Shown here: positions 26,155 to 53,907 of the stretch, piece after piece | Layout of the letters: each line of letters opens with the position of its first letter | Numbering within the stretch: the first letter of the stretch is position 1 | Source: Antennarius striatus | Taxonomy: Eukaryota; Chordata; Actinopteri; Lophiiformes; Antennariidae | Length of the DNA stretch: 64,000 bases | NCBI RefSeq assembly: GCF_040054535.1 | Contig: NC_090783.1 | Location: 7,336,001 to 7,400,000, forward strand | Reading direction: 5' to 3' | Notes under the pieces: model-generated | What the model saw: the letters and a program-made list of their open reading frames with translations, nothing else | What the model was told of the DNA's origin: nothing | Database searches by the model: none | Program-made: the position numbers and the translations under genes

Positions 26155-26244
26155 AAATTACAAATGCGGTATGTAAGGTTTAAGGAGAAGTGCTCCCTCA
26201 AATTACAAATGCAGTATGTAAGGTTTAAGGAGAAGTGCTCCCTC
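26155..26244. repeat. Two tandem copies of a 45-bp unit
   Basis: Two near-identical copies of a unit beginning AAATTACAAATGC and ending AGAAGTGCTCCCTC lie head to tail, differing at one base (GCGGT versus GCAGT). This indicates a recent local duplication. Confidence 0.9.
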
Positions 26245-26892
26245 TAGTGGCTGCTGCTCGCCCTACGAACAGTTTTCAGAAACTGCAGCGAGCTTCTTGT
26301 CTCTCACGAAGAATAAAGTGCTTAAGACTGAGCTTTGACTTCGACATTTAAATGCCACATTTTCTGGTTTATTCCAGTATATTTGACTCTGCAAGAATTC
26401 CCTAAACTCACTACAGCATCCATCATATCTCTCACAATACGACATTTCTTTGTTCATCTCAGCTCCATAAATCGTTGCTCACAAAATGCATGTATTTGTT
26501 CAACGTGAGCATGACGCCACAGACGGAAATAAATCTTAAATTGGCTTCTGTAGCTTTAAATAGATTACATTAAACAAAGTGCTGACCAGCCAATTCACTC
26601 TAAACTGGTGACTATTTTACACATATTTCAAAATACTTAACATAAATGAAAGAGATTCAGAAGAGCCAAAGTCCTACCAACAGAGAACAGGCATGCAGTG
26701 CATTTCCAGAATCACTTTTATCTTTGTCCACAACCTTATTCAGTTTTAAAAGCTGCAGCTGTGAGACATTAATAACCAATGGCCTCGTCTGAGTGAAGCA
26801 CTACCTCTGATAAAACATCAAATCTACTAATCTTTGTCCCGGTTATGAGTTACGGTTCTTTCAGCTCCTCAGTTACAGGCTTACAAACGAGT

Positions 26893-27780
26893 ACAGTATT
26901 TTCCGCACTATAAGGCGCACCTAAAAGCCTATAATTTTCTCATAATCCCGTAGTGCGCTTTATAATCCGATGCGCCTTGTATATGGATTAATATTAATGT
27001 TAGAATTGGTTAAAAACAAGATCGCAGAAAAAAAGCCGGCAGTCTGGTCGACAGTCATGACGCACCAGGAGGCACCCTCAGAAGGCACTACGCCCCCTAA
27101 CAACGGTAGTCAAGGGGCGTCGCCGAAGTGCCAACTCTCACTGACCTGATAGCAGAGCAGCCTGAGCCTGGGGGTAGCAGTGGTACCTGGCTACGGTTCC
27201 GTAGCAAAACAGGGAATTTTCAACAACTCCATTAATAAAGTTTGACTGACTGACTGATCTCAGTATTTCCCAACTATTTGGCGTCGGAAATAACCCACTT
27301 AAAACTCAATTGGACTGGACTACCGATCGATTGAAACAATATTTAATTAATAAATGAAGATGAACGTCGGAGATTAAATATCTGCTTCGAACTTCAGATC
27401 AGGAAATAATCCGCTCTGCTCGAACTGGGTGGTCCACTCCTAATGATTCTAACCAGTTTTTAATGTCAGGTTTTTTAATATGCGAGTTGACTTCTTTGGC
27501 AAAGTGATCAAGTGATCAGGTTTCCTTGAGGCTCAGAATGGCCTCACTGAAATAACAATAGGGGTCGTTCACAGCTGACTAAAGATAATCACAGTCGCGA
27601 ATGCTCTTGCTAGTGGACGGATAGCGCAACTACAGCCGCTGGTTTTTTAAATCTATTTTAATTTTTTTTATTATATGCGCCTTATAATCCAGTGTGCCTT
27701 ATATATGAAATTATAAAATGAACGATTCATTAAAGGTGAGCCTTATAATCCAGTGCGCCTTATAGTGCAGAAAATACTGT
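26893..27780. mobile_element. Terminal-inverted-repeat DNA transposon, non-autonomous (~888 bp)
   Basis: Left end ACAGTATTTTCCGCACTATA continues to AAGGCGCAC. The right end is its reverse complement with one mismatch over 28 bp. Further GCGCCTTATAATCC-type repeats occur next to both ends (sub-terminal repeats). No transposase frame is present. Flanks do not show a clean target duplication. Confidence 0.75.
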
Positions 27781-28824
27781 GATCTGAAATGGGACTACCA
27801 TCAAGCTGCTTATACTACAAAGAATTTGCATTGCATTTGAGAGCGACGGGACATTTAAAAGGTCTTGCTTCATTCAAAACCAGAGCTACTAATAACTCCT
27901 GAAATACTTCTAATTGAATTATTTACACACAGATGACACTCTGGCTTCAGAACACTTCCAACTGATTAATGTGCATTTCCTTCCACTGCTGGTGTCCAAA
28001 CTGCAGAGTCCTATAAAAAACAAACAGTGCAAACACAAACCGCAAAAAAGAATCAATAGAACAAATCAATACAAAGATAAATATTAATATACTGTAATGG
28101 TGGAGATGAAATATAATAGTGCTAACCAGGTACATCCTTCTTGCATTTGGAGGTTCTGTGGCGGTCTTAGGTAAACAAACTGCACAAAGACAAGAAGGAA
28201 GTTCAGGAACAGGTTTAACAAAGTCAAGACACAAAATACACAGTTACATAACCAAAATGTGGCTTGGCTTGTGATGCTGTGTTTAGATAGAGTGGGAACT
28301 TCTCCAACAATGTCATTAACTTGCACCAAAACGTTCTGAAAACTATAAGTGTGGGTGGAGTGTTTACCCTTTATTCTCACGGGCTAAATGTCACAGGCCA
28401 CATGTTGATTTTCACAATTAAAAACTTCCATGTACAACATTTTTTATCAAGGTCACTGTCCACGTCATGCACTTTTGCGTGCTAACGTTTGTTAATCAGT
28501 AGGTGACAGAAAACGTATTTGAGAATGTTAATAGTTTGTCGTTTGGTAGTAAATCAAATCACTGGGTGTTTCCCTCAATATCAACCTCATGCTTTCCAGT
28601 CAGAATCATCAGGTTGGGGTTAATCCTACTAAGCACCAAGTTTTGACCTAATCCAATCAGTAGCTGTTGAGGTCTCTGACAGGATGATGATGATGATGAT
28701 GATAATGACGCTAGATGAATTTGTACAATCCACTCTGTGCAGGAAATGAATGTTTGTATCAGATTTTTGTCCAATTTATTTCACTCTGCAATAAGGTTTA
28801 AAAACAACAGCTTCGTTCAGTGTT

Positions 28825-28830
28825 TTTATT
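28825..28830 (-). terminator. tspan5: Possible tspan5 polyadenylation signal
   Basis: AATAAA on the minus strand, 78 nt past the stop. Another AATAAA occurs near 28771-28766. Mammalian TSPAN5 has a long 3' UTR, so the main site may be further down, towards 28 kb. Confidence 0.3.
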
Positions 28831-28907
28831 CCTCCTAACTATTTTTAAACCATTGCGCCCAGCCCAGGTAAAACTGTTCATGAATGGACAGACAGTTAAG
28901 TTACCAC

Positions 28908-36194
<7,287 letters not shown>

Positions 36195-36939
36195 CATCTG
36201 GACGGATTCTGTGTTCAGACGGAATCACATCCACGGTGCTGTCCGACAGCCCTGCTCGGGTAAACACCTTTTCTCTGATGTTCCGGAGCTCGACGAGCAG
36301 TCAGTCAGTTGAAGCGTCTGCTGATCGCGACCATCCCTTAGTTTATCTTGACAAAAGGCGCAAATTGCTACTGAGCGGTTTTTTTATATGCTACAACCAG
36401 AATGCGCATCAATTTATGAACTATTTGAATCTCCAGAGATGTAAAGGGAAAATACATCCACGGGAATCAACCAGACAGAAACCGACGGATCCCTATTTTT
36501 GAGTCAGAATGTAGACATGGCTGTTATTTGACTGACATGTGTGCTGTCCATTGAGGGGCTTCAACGCTCAGAGAAGGCGGGACTTCCTCCAGCAGAGGGT
36601 TGCCCCTGCCCTCATATGACCATGATATACAGAAAGGCCTCCATGGCATATTTCATTATGTAGAGTACCCATCATTTATTAATCATCCCTATTTCATTTG
36701 GAAAATAATCCAATAAACAATATATACCATGGTTATTATAATTGGATTTGGTTTCAATTAAAATGAATGATCACACATTTTATATATAGGTCAGCATGGG
36801 CTTGAATGGATTTAATTTAATTTAATTTTATACTGTTTATATATATGTGTATATTTTTTTTAAAATTTTTTATACTGTTTTATACTGTTTATATTTTAAT
36901 TTTATACTGTTTATATTTTAGTTATAGTTTAATATATAC

Positions 36940-37118
36940 ACGTCCTGTTAGTGCTGCATGTGTCTGTTAGTGTAGTGTATGTCTTGTGGTATATCCTGTG
37001 ATGTCAGTGTTTCTTTTTCTCCTGGTGTTTATCCAGTATTATTTGTTATGTAATGCCTGAGCAGTGGATATATACCATTTCCTCCAGGATTAATAAAGTA
37101 TCTATCCATCTATCTATT
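36940..37118 (+). mobile_element. LINE/SINE 3'-end-like fragment with ATCT tail
   Basis: The stretch ends GGATTAATAAAGTATCTATCC and a short (ATCT)n tail, a 3' end style common to fish LINEs. A related fragment (TTCCTTTATTAGTCC, then GGGGAAATT) lies at 37285-37315. Confidence 0.4.
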
Positions 37119-37367
37119 ACCATAGCTATCACTGTTGTTGTACAACTCCGACAAACCATCAGTTTCTGTTCGCAATGACCTAATTTTTCTTTAATTTCTC
37201 AATTTCAATTCTGACTTCTCATTACGAAGTCTGCCATTTAAAACTTTTACAGTATTACAAACACCTTTAATTTGAAATAAAGTATTCCTTTATTAGTCCT
37301 TCATAGGGGAAATTATTCTTCCACTCTTGTTAGTAATCATTAAACACACGTATGATAAATGTGACCG

Positions 37368-37368
<1 letters not shown>

Positions 37369-37460
<92 letters not shown>
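37369..37460. repeat. (CA)n microsatellite
   Basis: Pure CA tract of about 45 units between tspan5 and the LINE. Confidence 0.97.
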
Positions 37461-37462
<2 letters not shown>

Positions 37463-37499
37463 CAGTCCCCAGTCCAACACTTGTTGGACTGAGCTATGG

Positions 37500-38330
37500 C
37501 TACTACTGTTCAATGACTAGAAGATCTAAAGTAATGATTTGTGAAGGATGCCATCATAATGAAAAAAAACAACCATAAAACATTAATGTGTTATTGCACT
37601 TTTTGTCTGTTTTTGTGTCTATTCCTTTTTATAATCTCAAAATGTGTGTATTTGTGCGAAAGGCCAATTTAACAGTCCTCACTATAACTTGTTTTATCCT
37701 TTATGTGGAGGTGAGCAGCAATGTTAAATATTCTTCAATACAATAAGCAGAATAAAACTCAGAATACACTCTATTTGAAGATTCAGTGATTGAATATCTA
37801 ATGATTTCATTAATTACATTACAGTTTTTTTCAGTCGCTAACAAGTGTTTGTCCAAACAGCAGTCACATTTTCAAAACTCTAAACACAATTAGCACAGCA
37901 TCAGCCTTTTGTGGCCATACCATCCACACATTTCATTTTGTTTTCACTCAATATGCAGTCAGTGAACATATTACCACAATGCTTTCATTTTCTTAACAGA
38001 CAAGCTATACCTCCCAACAAAATTATGGATTTTTTAAAAATTATTTACGAATGTTAACACACAACATCCCACAATAGCAACAACAATATTCCAAACCTTA
38101 GATACAGTATAAAAACCTCTGCTTCTGCAATGATATCAGTTCAAAAACAATATATCGCAGCTGATAAACAAACAATTGAATTTTTTAAAAAAAATTATAT
38201 TTTTTTTATTTTATATACTCAATCCTGAAAGGGAAATTAGTGGCACACTCTAGTGTTAGTAATTCATACGTGCATATATTAGTGTGTACAGGCCCTGAAC
38301 ACACACTAACACACACAGGGGTCCTGTACG
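37500..38330. other. Intergenic, nothing recognised
   Basis: AT-rich sequence with no gene, RNA or clear repeat boundary. It ends in a 16-base poly-G run at 38337-38352. Confidence 0.5.
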
Positions 38331-38616
38331 CATGCAGGGGGGGGGGGGGGGGTAGAGTGGCGGGCAGCTCCTTTATAGTGCGCCCAAATGAGCAACTTGT
38401 AAGGGGGACGGTGCCTTGCTCCGAAGGTGAGCTGACACCTCCCACTGTCAGCTCACACTCTGGGTATTTTTGGGTGGGAGCAGGAATCGAACTGCCAATC
38501 TTGGAACATTTGACGACCCGCTCTAGTCACTGCCCCCCCATTGACACACAGCTGATCATTACCAAAGGTGGATCCGGCATACCAAGTGGTTCTATCTATT
38601 CTATCTAGATTAAAGT

Positions 38617-38703
38617 GTCTGTCTGTCTGTCTGTCTGTCCGTCCGTCCGTCCGTCCGTCCGTCCGTCCGTCCGTCCGTCCGTCCGTCCGTCCGCCCGCCC
38701 GCC
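38617..38703. repeat. (TCTG)n(TCCG)n tetranucleotide repeat
   Basis: About 5 TCTG units followed by about 14 TCCG units and CGCC variants. The apparent protein with repeated TDGR on the minus strand is an artefact of this repeat. Confidence 0.95.
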
Positions 38704-38793
38704 CCATGTACATCGCCTTGGATGATATCACAGATCGTAGAGATTAGAGACAGTGATTCTGTGTCTTTTTACGTAGGTTTTTTTGACGTAAGT

Positions 38794-41340
38794 ACTTAAA
38801 ATCTTCCACCTTCTTGATCACTTCTCCCTGTAACCTCACTCTTCCACTTGGGTCCCTCTCATTCACACACATGTATTCTGTCTTACTGCGGCTAACCTTC
38901 ATTCCTCTCCTTTCCAGGACAAACCTCCACCTCTCTAGCTTCTCCTCCACCTGTTCCCTGCTCTCACTGCAGATCACAATGTTATCTGCAAACATAGTCC
39001 ATGGAGTTTCCTGTCTAACCTCGTCTGCCAGCCTGTCCATCACCATAGCGAACAAGAAGGGGCTCAGAGCTCATCCCTGGTGCAGTCCCACCTCCACCTT
39101 GAACTTCTCTGTCACACCTACAGCACACCTCACCGCTGTCTTACAGTCCTCATATATGTCCTGAACCGCTCTAACATACTTCTCTGCCACTCCAGACTTC
39201 CTCATACAATACCACAGTTCCTCTCTGGGCACCCTGTCATAAGCTTTCTCCAGATCTACAAAAACACAATGCAGCTCCCTCTGGCCTTCTCTGTACTTCT
39301 CTATCAACATCCTCAAAGCAAGTACTGCATCTGTAGTACTCTTTTTTGGCATGAAACCATACTGCTGCTCACAAATGCTCACTTCTTCCCTTAGTCTAGC
39401 TTCCACTACTCTTTCGCATAACTTCATTGTATGGCTCATCAGGATTATTCCTCTGTAGTTGCCAAAACTCTGCACTCTTTTCCTTGTTCTTAAAAAGGTG
39501 CACCAGCACACTTCTGCACCATTCCTCAGGCATCTTCTCACTATCTAAGATCCTGTTGAACAACCCAGTCAGAAACTCTACTGCCACCTCTCCTAGACAC
39601 TTCCAAACCTCCACAGGTATATCATCAGGACCGACTGTCTGTCCAGTCTTCATCCTCTTCAATGCCCTCCTCACTTCATCCTGACTAATCTTTACTACAT
39701 CCTGGTCCACAGCAGTCACCTCTTCTAGTCTTTGTTCTCTCTCATTTTCCATGTTCATCAACTCTTCAAAGTACTCTTTCCATCTTCCCATCACACGACT
39801 GGCACCTGTCAATAGACTTCCATCCCTATCCTTAATCCTCCTAACCTGCTGCACGTCTTTTTTCATCTCTGCATCTCTGTCTTGCCAACCTGTATAGATC
39901 AGTCTCTCCCTCCTTACTGTCCAACCTAGCATACAAGTCATCATAAGCCCCTGGTTTGGCCTTTGCTACCTCTACCTTCGCCTTATGCTGCATCTCCCTG
40001 TACTCCTGTCTACTCTCCTGAGCCCTCTCAGTGTCCCACTTCTTAGCTAACCTCTTTCTCTGTATACACTCCTGTACCACCTCATTCCACCACCAAGTCT
40101 CCTTATCTACTTTTCTTCCAGATGACACACCAAGTACTCACCTACCTGTCTCCCTGATCACATTAGCTGTAGTTTTCCAGTAATCTGGAAGCACCTCCTG
40201 GCCTCCCAGAGCCTGTCTTAACTCCTTCCTAAAAGTCATGCAACACCCTTCCTTTTTTAGCTTCCACCATTTCGTCTTCTGCTCTGCCTTTGCCCTCTTC
40301 ATCTTCCTCACCACCAGAGTCATCCTGCACATGCACACCACCATCCTATGCTGTTTGGCTACACTCTCGCCTACCACTACTTTGCAGTCACTGATCTCCT
40401 TCAAGTTACACCGTCTACACAAGATGTAGTCTACCTGTGTGCTCCTACCACCACTCTTATAGGTCACCCTATGTTCCTGCCTCTTCTGGAAGAAAGTATT
40501 CACTATAGCCATTTCCATCCTTTTTACAAAGTCAACTACCATCTGTCCTTCTGCGTTCCTCTCCTGGATACCAAACCTGCCCATCACCTCCTCATCAGCT
40601 GTTTCCTGCACCAACATGTCCATTGAAGTCTGGACCAATGACAACTCTCTCACTTCTAAGTATGCTCTGCATCACTTCATCAAAGTCCAGCCACAATTTG
40701 TCCTTCTCCTCCAGCTCACATCCTACTTGTGGAGCATACCCACTAATAACATTGAACATCACACCTTCTATTTCTAGCTTCAGACTCATCACTCTATCTG
40801 ACACTCTTTTTACCTCCAGGACATTCTTAACCAACTCCTCCTTCAAGATAACTCCTACTCCATTTCTCTTCCTATCTACACCATGATAGAACAACTTGAA
40901 CCCTGCTCCTAAACTTCTAGCCTTGCTACCTTTCCACCTGGTCTCCTGGACACACAGGATGTCTACCCTCCTCCTCTGCATCAAGTCAACCAACTCTCTA
41001 CCTTTTCCTGTTGTAGTTCCAACATTCAACATCACTACTCTCAATCCTATACTCTTGGCGTTTCTCTTTTCTCTCTTCGTGCAAGCACACTTTCCTCCTC
41101 TCCTTCTTCGACCAACAGTAGGTCAATTTCCACCGGCGCCCTGTAGGTCAACAGCGCCGATGGCGGTCGTTGTTAACCTGGGCCTCGACCGATCCGGTAT
41201 GGAAGTCGTAGGTTTGATTTGCATCTTTGATTTGGCAAAAGTTTTATGCCTGATGCCTTTCTTGACGCAACCCTCTGTATTTATCTGGGCTTGGGACCGG
41301 CACAATAAGACACTGGCTTGTGTCCTCTTGTGGCTACATT
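38794..41340 (-). mobile_element. Decayed RTE-type LINE retrotransposon
   Basis: Read on the minus strand, a 5' UTR-like leader (about 41340-41045) is followed by an AP-endonuclease region at 41044-40140 (RVVMLNVGTTTGKGRELVDL, ILCVQETRWKG, IGPDFNGHVG). A linker with VGPDDIPVEVWKCLGE follows, then reverse transcriptase motifs (NYRGIILMSHTMKL, YGFMPKKSTTDAV, VFVDLEKAYDRVPREELW) to about 38794. Frameshifts and stops split it into several frames. The RT box reads MFADNIVICS where the active family has F/YADD, so the catalytic pair is lost. The element stops at EDFKYL and lacks the RT C-terminus and tail, so it is 3'-truncated or rearranged. Confidence 0.92.
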
Positions 41341-41372
41341 ATTGACTGCATGTACTTTATGAAGTGAAAAAA

Positions 41373-41401
41373 ATTGGAGTTTACTGTTAGTAAACTCCAA
41401 T
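41373..41401. repeat. Short perfect hairpin, 13-bp arms, 3-base loop
   Basis: ATTGGAGTTTACT, then GTT, then the exact reverse complement. It lies about 30 bp outside the 5' end of the LINE. Possibly chance or a small transposon relic. Confidence 0.8.
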
Positions 41402-41888
41402 ACAAGTGTGTCACACAGTGATACATAAAATAGCTTGTACATGTATGCTATACAGTCCAAGCCTACAGGAAGTAAGAAACATGTTTTGTTTTATCTTAAA
41501 TGTAAGATGTCCCTTTCAGTAAATACTAATAGCCACTAAACACTGACAAACCTTTGACTGAATCACATTTGTGGATGATTTGACTGTTCTTTTAGTAAAA
41601 ACTATTTTTAGGCATCTCGGTTCTGAGGCAAATGAGGAATGTACTGTAATAACGATGGTGAAAAACTTTGACCCCTGGTGGTAACAAGTGTTCACTTATA
41701 TCACAGTTACTGAGTTTGAAAACTGATCAGCACTGCAGGAGACACAAATGTGCAAAATGTAATATAAGTAACTGTCAACAGTGCTGGAGGAAGTACTCAG
41801 ATACTGAAAATAAGTCAATGTAAAGAATATAAAATCCAATAACTATAAAAAGTATATAGTACTTTTTTATTTCTGAAAGATATACTGG

Positions 41889-42170
41889 CATAGTGGCGCA
41901 GTGGGTAGCGCTGTCGCTAGGTTCTGGGTTCAATTCCTGTCTGTGAGGTCTTTGTAGGTTCTCTCCGGGTTCCCCGGCTTCCTCTCACTTCCACAATCAT
42001 GCAATTTCAGTGAACTAATCACACCAAAATGTCTGTAGCTGTATGTATGAGTAGTTGCTTGTTTTTCACGTGGCCCTACAATGAGCTGGCGTCTTATCCA
42101 GGAAGTACCATACCTCCCATACACAACCAGCTTGGACAGCAGACCCATTACTTGCAAGGCGGACAAGCAG
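41889..42170 (+). mobile_element. tRNA-derived SINE-like element
   Basis: A-box-like TAGTGGCGCAGTGGGTAGCG is followed by B-box-like GGTTCTGGGTTCAATTCC. The body then has TTCTCCGGGTTCCCCGGCTT-type phrases and CGTGGCCCTACAATGAGCTG, as in the widespread fish SINE also seen at 15.3-15.6 kb. Diverged, and not a functional tRNA. Confidence 0.6.
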
Positions 42171-42199
42171 CTGTAGAAGAGACTAGTTGTCTCATCTGA

Positions 42200-44620
42200 A
42201 AAAAGAATGGTTGGATAATGTACTGTACATTTATTTTTTATGTGAATGTTGGATACAGGTTATTATGGCAACCAAGATTGTTTTTGATATTATAGCGATA
42301 ATAATTAATGTGTAAAATATAACTAGCAGTTAAATACATGAAGAAAAATAACATCATCCTGAACCTTTGAGTGCAGTGTAAGTGTGAAGTAGCAAGAAGT
42401 TAAGAGACCTATCAAGAGTAAAATTCTAGTACAGTACCTTTGAAGAGTAATGTGCTTGAGTAAATATAATTAAAATAAAAATTCCCTTGCACCACTGACT
42501 TGAGAATGACTATTTGGTGCATGGACTATAACACTATCTTGTATTGATTGTAAAATAAGACTCCAATGACTCCTTGGACTATTAGCGTAGTTTATTGCAT
42601 AAAATAAAGTACAAACATTCTAATATATATTTCAAATATTTGTTTACAAAACATGATAAATTATGAAATAAATAATGTGCAGTTTGTCTGTATTGTCTAT
42701 GCAGGCAGAAAAATTTTCAAAACATGGAAATAATCATGAAAGCCTGTTAAAAAAAACCCTCAACTCAATGTAATGAGATCTTCATCAGAACTCAGGCTGA
42801 AATAAAAAATAAAAATGCAAAGGGACACATTCAGATGGTTCAGATTCCTTACTTGAGGATTTTTGAATGATGTATCTTCACAAAAACAATCTAATATCAT
42901 GGATCTGATGCATGATTTCATGTTATCTGTAAAGCATTTTGTCAGTTACCTGAAAATATCATACAAAAGGTTTGGCAATTGAAAGGTAACAATCCTGTAA
43001 CATTAAAACACTGTGTTTCAATTTTGGTTTAACATTTAGAAAAATATAAAACATTGTATATACCCACAAAAATAGCAGTTGCTTTTTTGTGAACGATAAT
43101 CCATCACTGAACGTGTGTGCTGAGTTATTTAGAGATTTGATTTACCAGAACCCTTGGCAGGAGAACAGGAATGAAATACTTTTACTTAAAAAACTTGAGG
43201 CAGTTTTGAAGACCCCCCCCCCCAAAAAAAAACAACAACAAAAAAACAAAAAACAACAACAAAAAAAGCACTGATGAATTCAATTACTGTAGTCTGTTGT
43301 ATTTAAAATATGAACACTTCTAAATCCCACTAAGTCTGCAGTAATAAAAGTCCATCTGTCCCAAAACTTTAACTGTTACAACTTATTTCTACATGTTGTT
43401 GAATGCCCTTATTAGAATCTATAACCTTTTTACACAGTTTCAGATAAAACGCAAAAGAACACAATACACCTTTTTTGTAGTTCACAATCCTGGTTAATTA
43501 AGGCCTTCTATGTAGTTTTCATAGTTAAATGATAATAAGCACAAATTCTAAATGACCGTGCAAGGAGCGAGTCACCCTGAAGAGAAGTTAAGCGCTGATG
43601 CATTGTAAAGTGTAAATATTACACATTAACAAAGTAAATAGTTGCAAACTGTAGGTTCTGAAATGCTACACATTGTGTATTTAGCCAGCAGCTTCGAGAC
43701 TCATGCTTCCTTTTGTGCAAAATAAATTATTACTTCATTGAGTAGTCATTCATATTTCAATAAATTTTGATTTCACATTCTGTTCTTGTTTTGTTTTTGA
43801 TTTTTCAATCTTTGGGTTTTGGCCAATATCAACAGGTACCTTAATTAATTTATAATATTTGAATATATGAAAATAAGTGGCTATTGCATTGTCAATTAAC
43901 ATAATATATACAAGGCTATATAGTAACACATTTCTCATATACTATCTTGTACACTAATAATTGTGTAACACATCCATAACAGAAAAAAGCATTTGCATGT
44001 TTTAAATTAGAATGTCTATTAACCAAGAGAACATGTATAATCCATTATGTATTTAAAAACACATAAGGCTTTATGTGAAATCCCTTGTGTAACAGTTTTG
44101 ACACTTTGTGAACCAGATTTGTGATTCATTGTATATGCAAATTTGGCCAGAAGAATTTCAATACTTAATACATAATCACAGTTAATCAATCCAGTGCTTT
44201 ATTGGTTATAAACATGATTCCATAATGGCCAGATTGCATCTATGAGATGCTATATTTATGTTTATAAAATGCATTATAATGAGGTGTTCTGGGTTGCTAT
44301 AAAATTTTCAAAGTCTTCTCTTTAAAGAACCTTGAAATGCATAACACATCGAATGTAGCCTATACAAAGCCTGAGTAGGTGTTTGTAATACTGTAAAGGT
44401 TTTGTGTAGATGGCAAACCACCCTGTGTTATATTGTGTGCTGAAAGTCAACCAGAACAGGGGCTAAAAAATCTAAAAACAATTCCTCGTGGTTGTCATAT
44501 CTCTGCGTCACCACATCAACCAATCACATCAGTGGATGTAACCTGTGGGAGTGGCATTCCTGTGTCCTGGCTGGGTCCACTGTGTCATGAAGTTCTGCAG
44601 TGAAGCCGAGGGAGCAACGG
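42200..44620. other. Intergenic, including acer2 3' UTR
   Basis: No gene was recognised. AT-rich, with an A/C homopolymer patch at 43212-43268. The acer2 3' UTR must start at 44622 and run leftwards; several AATAAA candidates exist and no end could be chosen. Confidence 0.45.
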
Positions 44621-44622
44621 AT

Positions 44623-52984
<8,362 letters not shown>

Positions 52985-53907
52985 GTCTGGGCAAGTTCTT
53001 TCGGCTGGACAGCGCAGACTACAATGATTAAAAAGTCAATATATCTCGGCTCGAAAATCACGCGTTAGATTTGGAGACTTGACGTGTCTTGCATATCCAA
53101 CAGTGTAATGTGACATATAAATAATCGTTGAGCTGCATCTTTAAGCCTCTGTCCTTCCACAAAGCCCTGCGCTTGTCGTGACGCTTAGTATCGTGCATTG
53201 ACAGCTGCTCAGTCTCTAGCCAAAGAGTGTTGAATAACCCTGAGAGGATTCACTTCTGCCCACTTCCTATTTCCGTGACACGTGACCACAACGAGTCCGG
53301 AAGTTAGCGTTTTTTCGATCATAAAAAACTGATAATTCAACCCATTGTGGAATAAGGGCTGAGAACATTAGTTTAAAATGATAATTTGAGAAAATTATCT
53401 AACAAAGACGCAGTTTTACATCCAGCTATTGACTTTGGTTTCATTTCAAATATCAGTGATATGGATTTTTAGGATCTTGTGCAATAACTTTAATGTTTAT
53501 ATTTACTGTTCATATGTTTGCCTGGCCCCCCACATTGTCCATTTTTGTAGATTTATGGAAATTATTAATTAAATCACTTTGTGATTTCAGAGTTACTTAT
53601 GTTTTTGTAACTTTAATTGTAATTACATTGTACTTATACATTACTTCGTGAGAAGCGCTTCCTGCGTGTTTATTACACGCAGGCAGCATTAAGAATAGCA
53701 ATACAATAATAGGCTTTTTTTCACAGCAGACAATTAAACTTTTTCGGTGTAGGAAAGCTACCTCCATTATAAATCTTAGTGACGTTGTTCTGTTTTTTAT
53801 GGGATCTATTTTTCACTTTGTTTGATCGTAACACTTTTATTGGTTCACGCTGAACCTAACCTTTACATTGCCATCCGTATTTCCAGTGAGTTCTGTACTG
53901 TTGTATT

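Larger units (their letters stand above)
21900..26890. other. Intergenic, mttp upstream to tspan5 downstream
   Basis: No gene was recognised. Contents: a poly-G stretch near 22058, a 22-bp tandem duplication (AGTATAAGTTAATGACAACTA twice at about 23762-23804), a short tRNA-SINE-like fragment with GGTTTGATTCC near 24577, a (GA)n run at about 24816-24841 and the 45-bp tandem pair at 26155-26244. The rest is unremarkable AT-rich sequence. Confidence 0.5.

Noticed and set aside
28600-28690. Minus-strand peptide LLIGLGQNLVLSRINPN as the last tspan5 exon
   Set aside because: It resembles the tspan5 ending only over QNLV. The true final exon at 28973-28908 matches throughout, with a proper acceptor and stop.
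36236-36502. Plus-strand frame of 88 residues opposite the tspan5 start
   Set aside because: It lies over the tspan5 5' region and upstream sequence, has no recognisable motif, and its neighbour is explained by tspan5 on the other strand.
38453-38731. Protein with TDGRTDGR repeats
   Set aside because: Translation of the TCCG tetranucleotide repeat, with no flanking gene structure.
40896-41345. 149-residue plus-strand frame
   Set aside because: Antisense shadow of the LINE endonuclease and leader; it shows no protein family.
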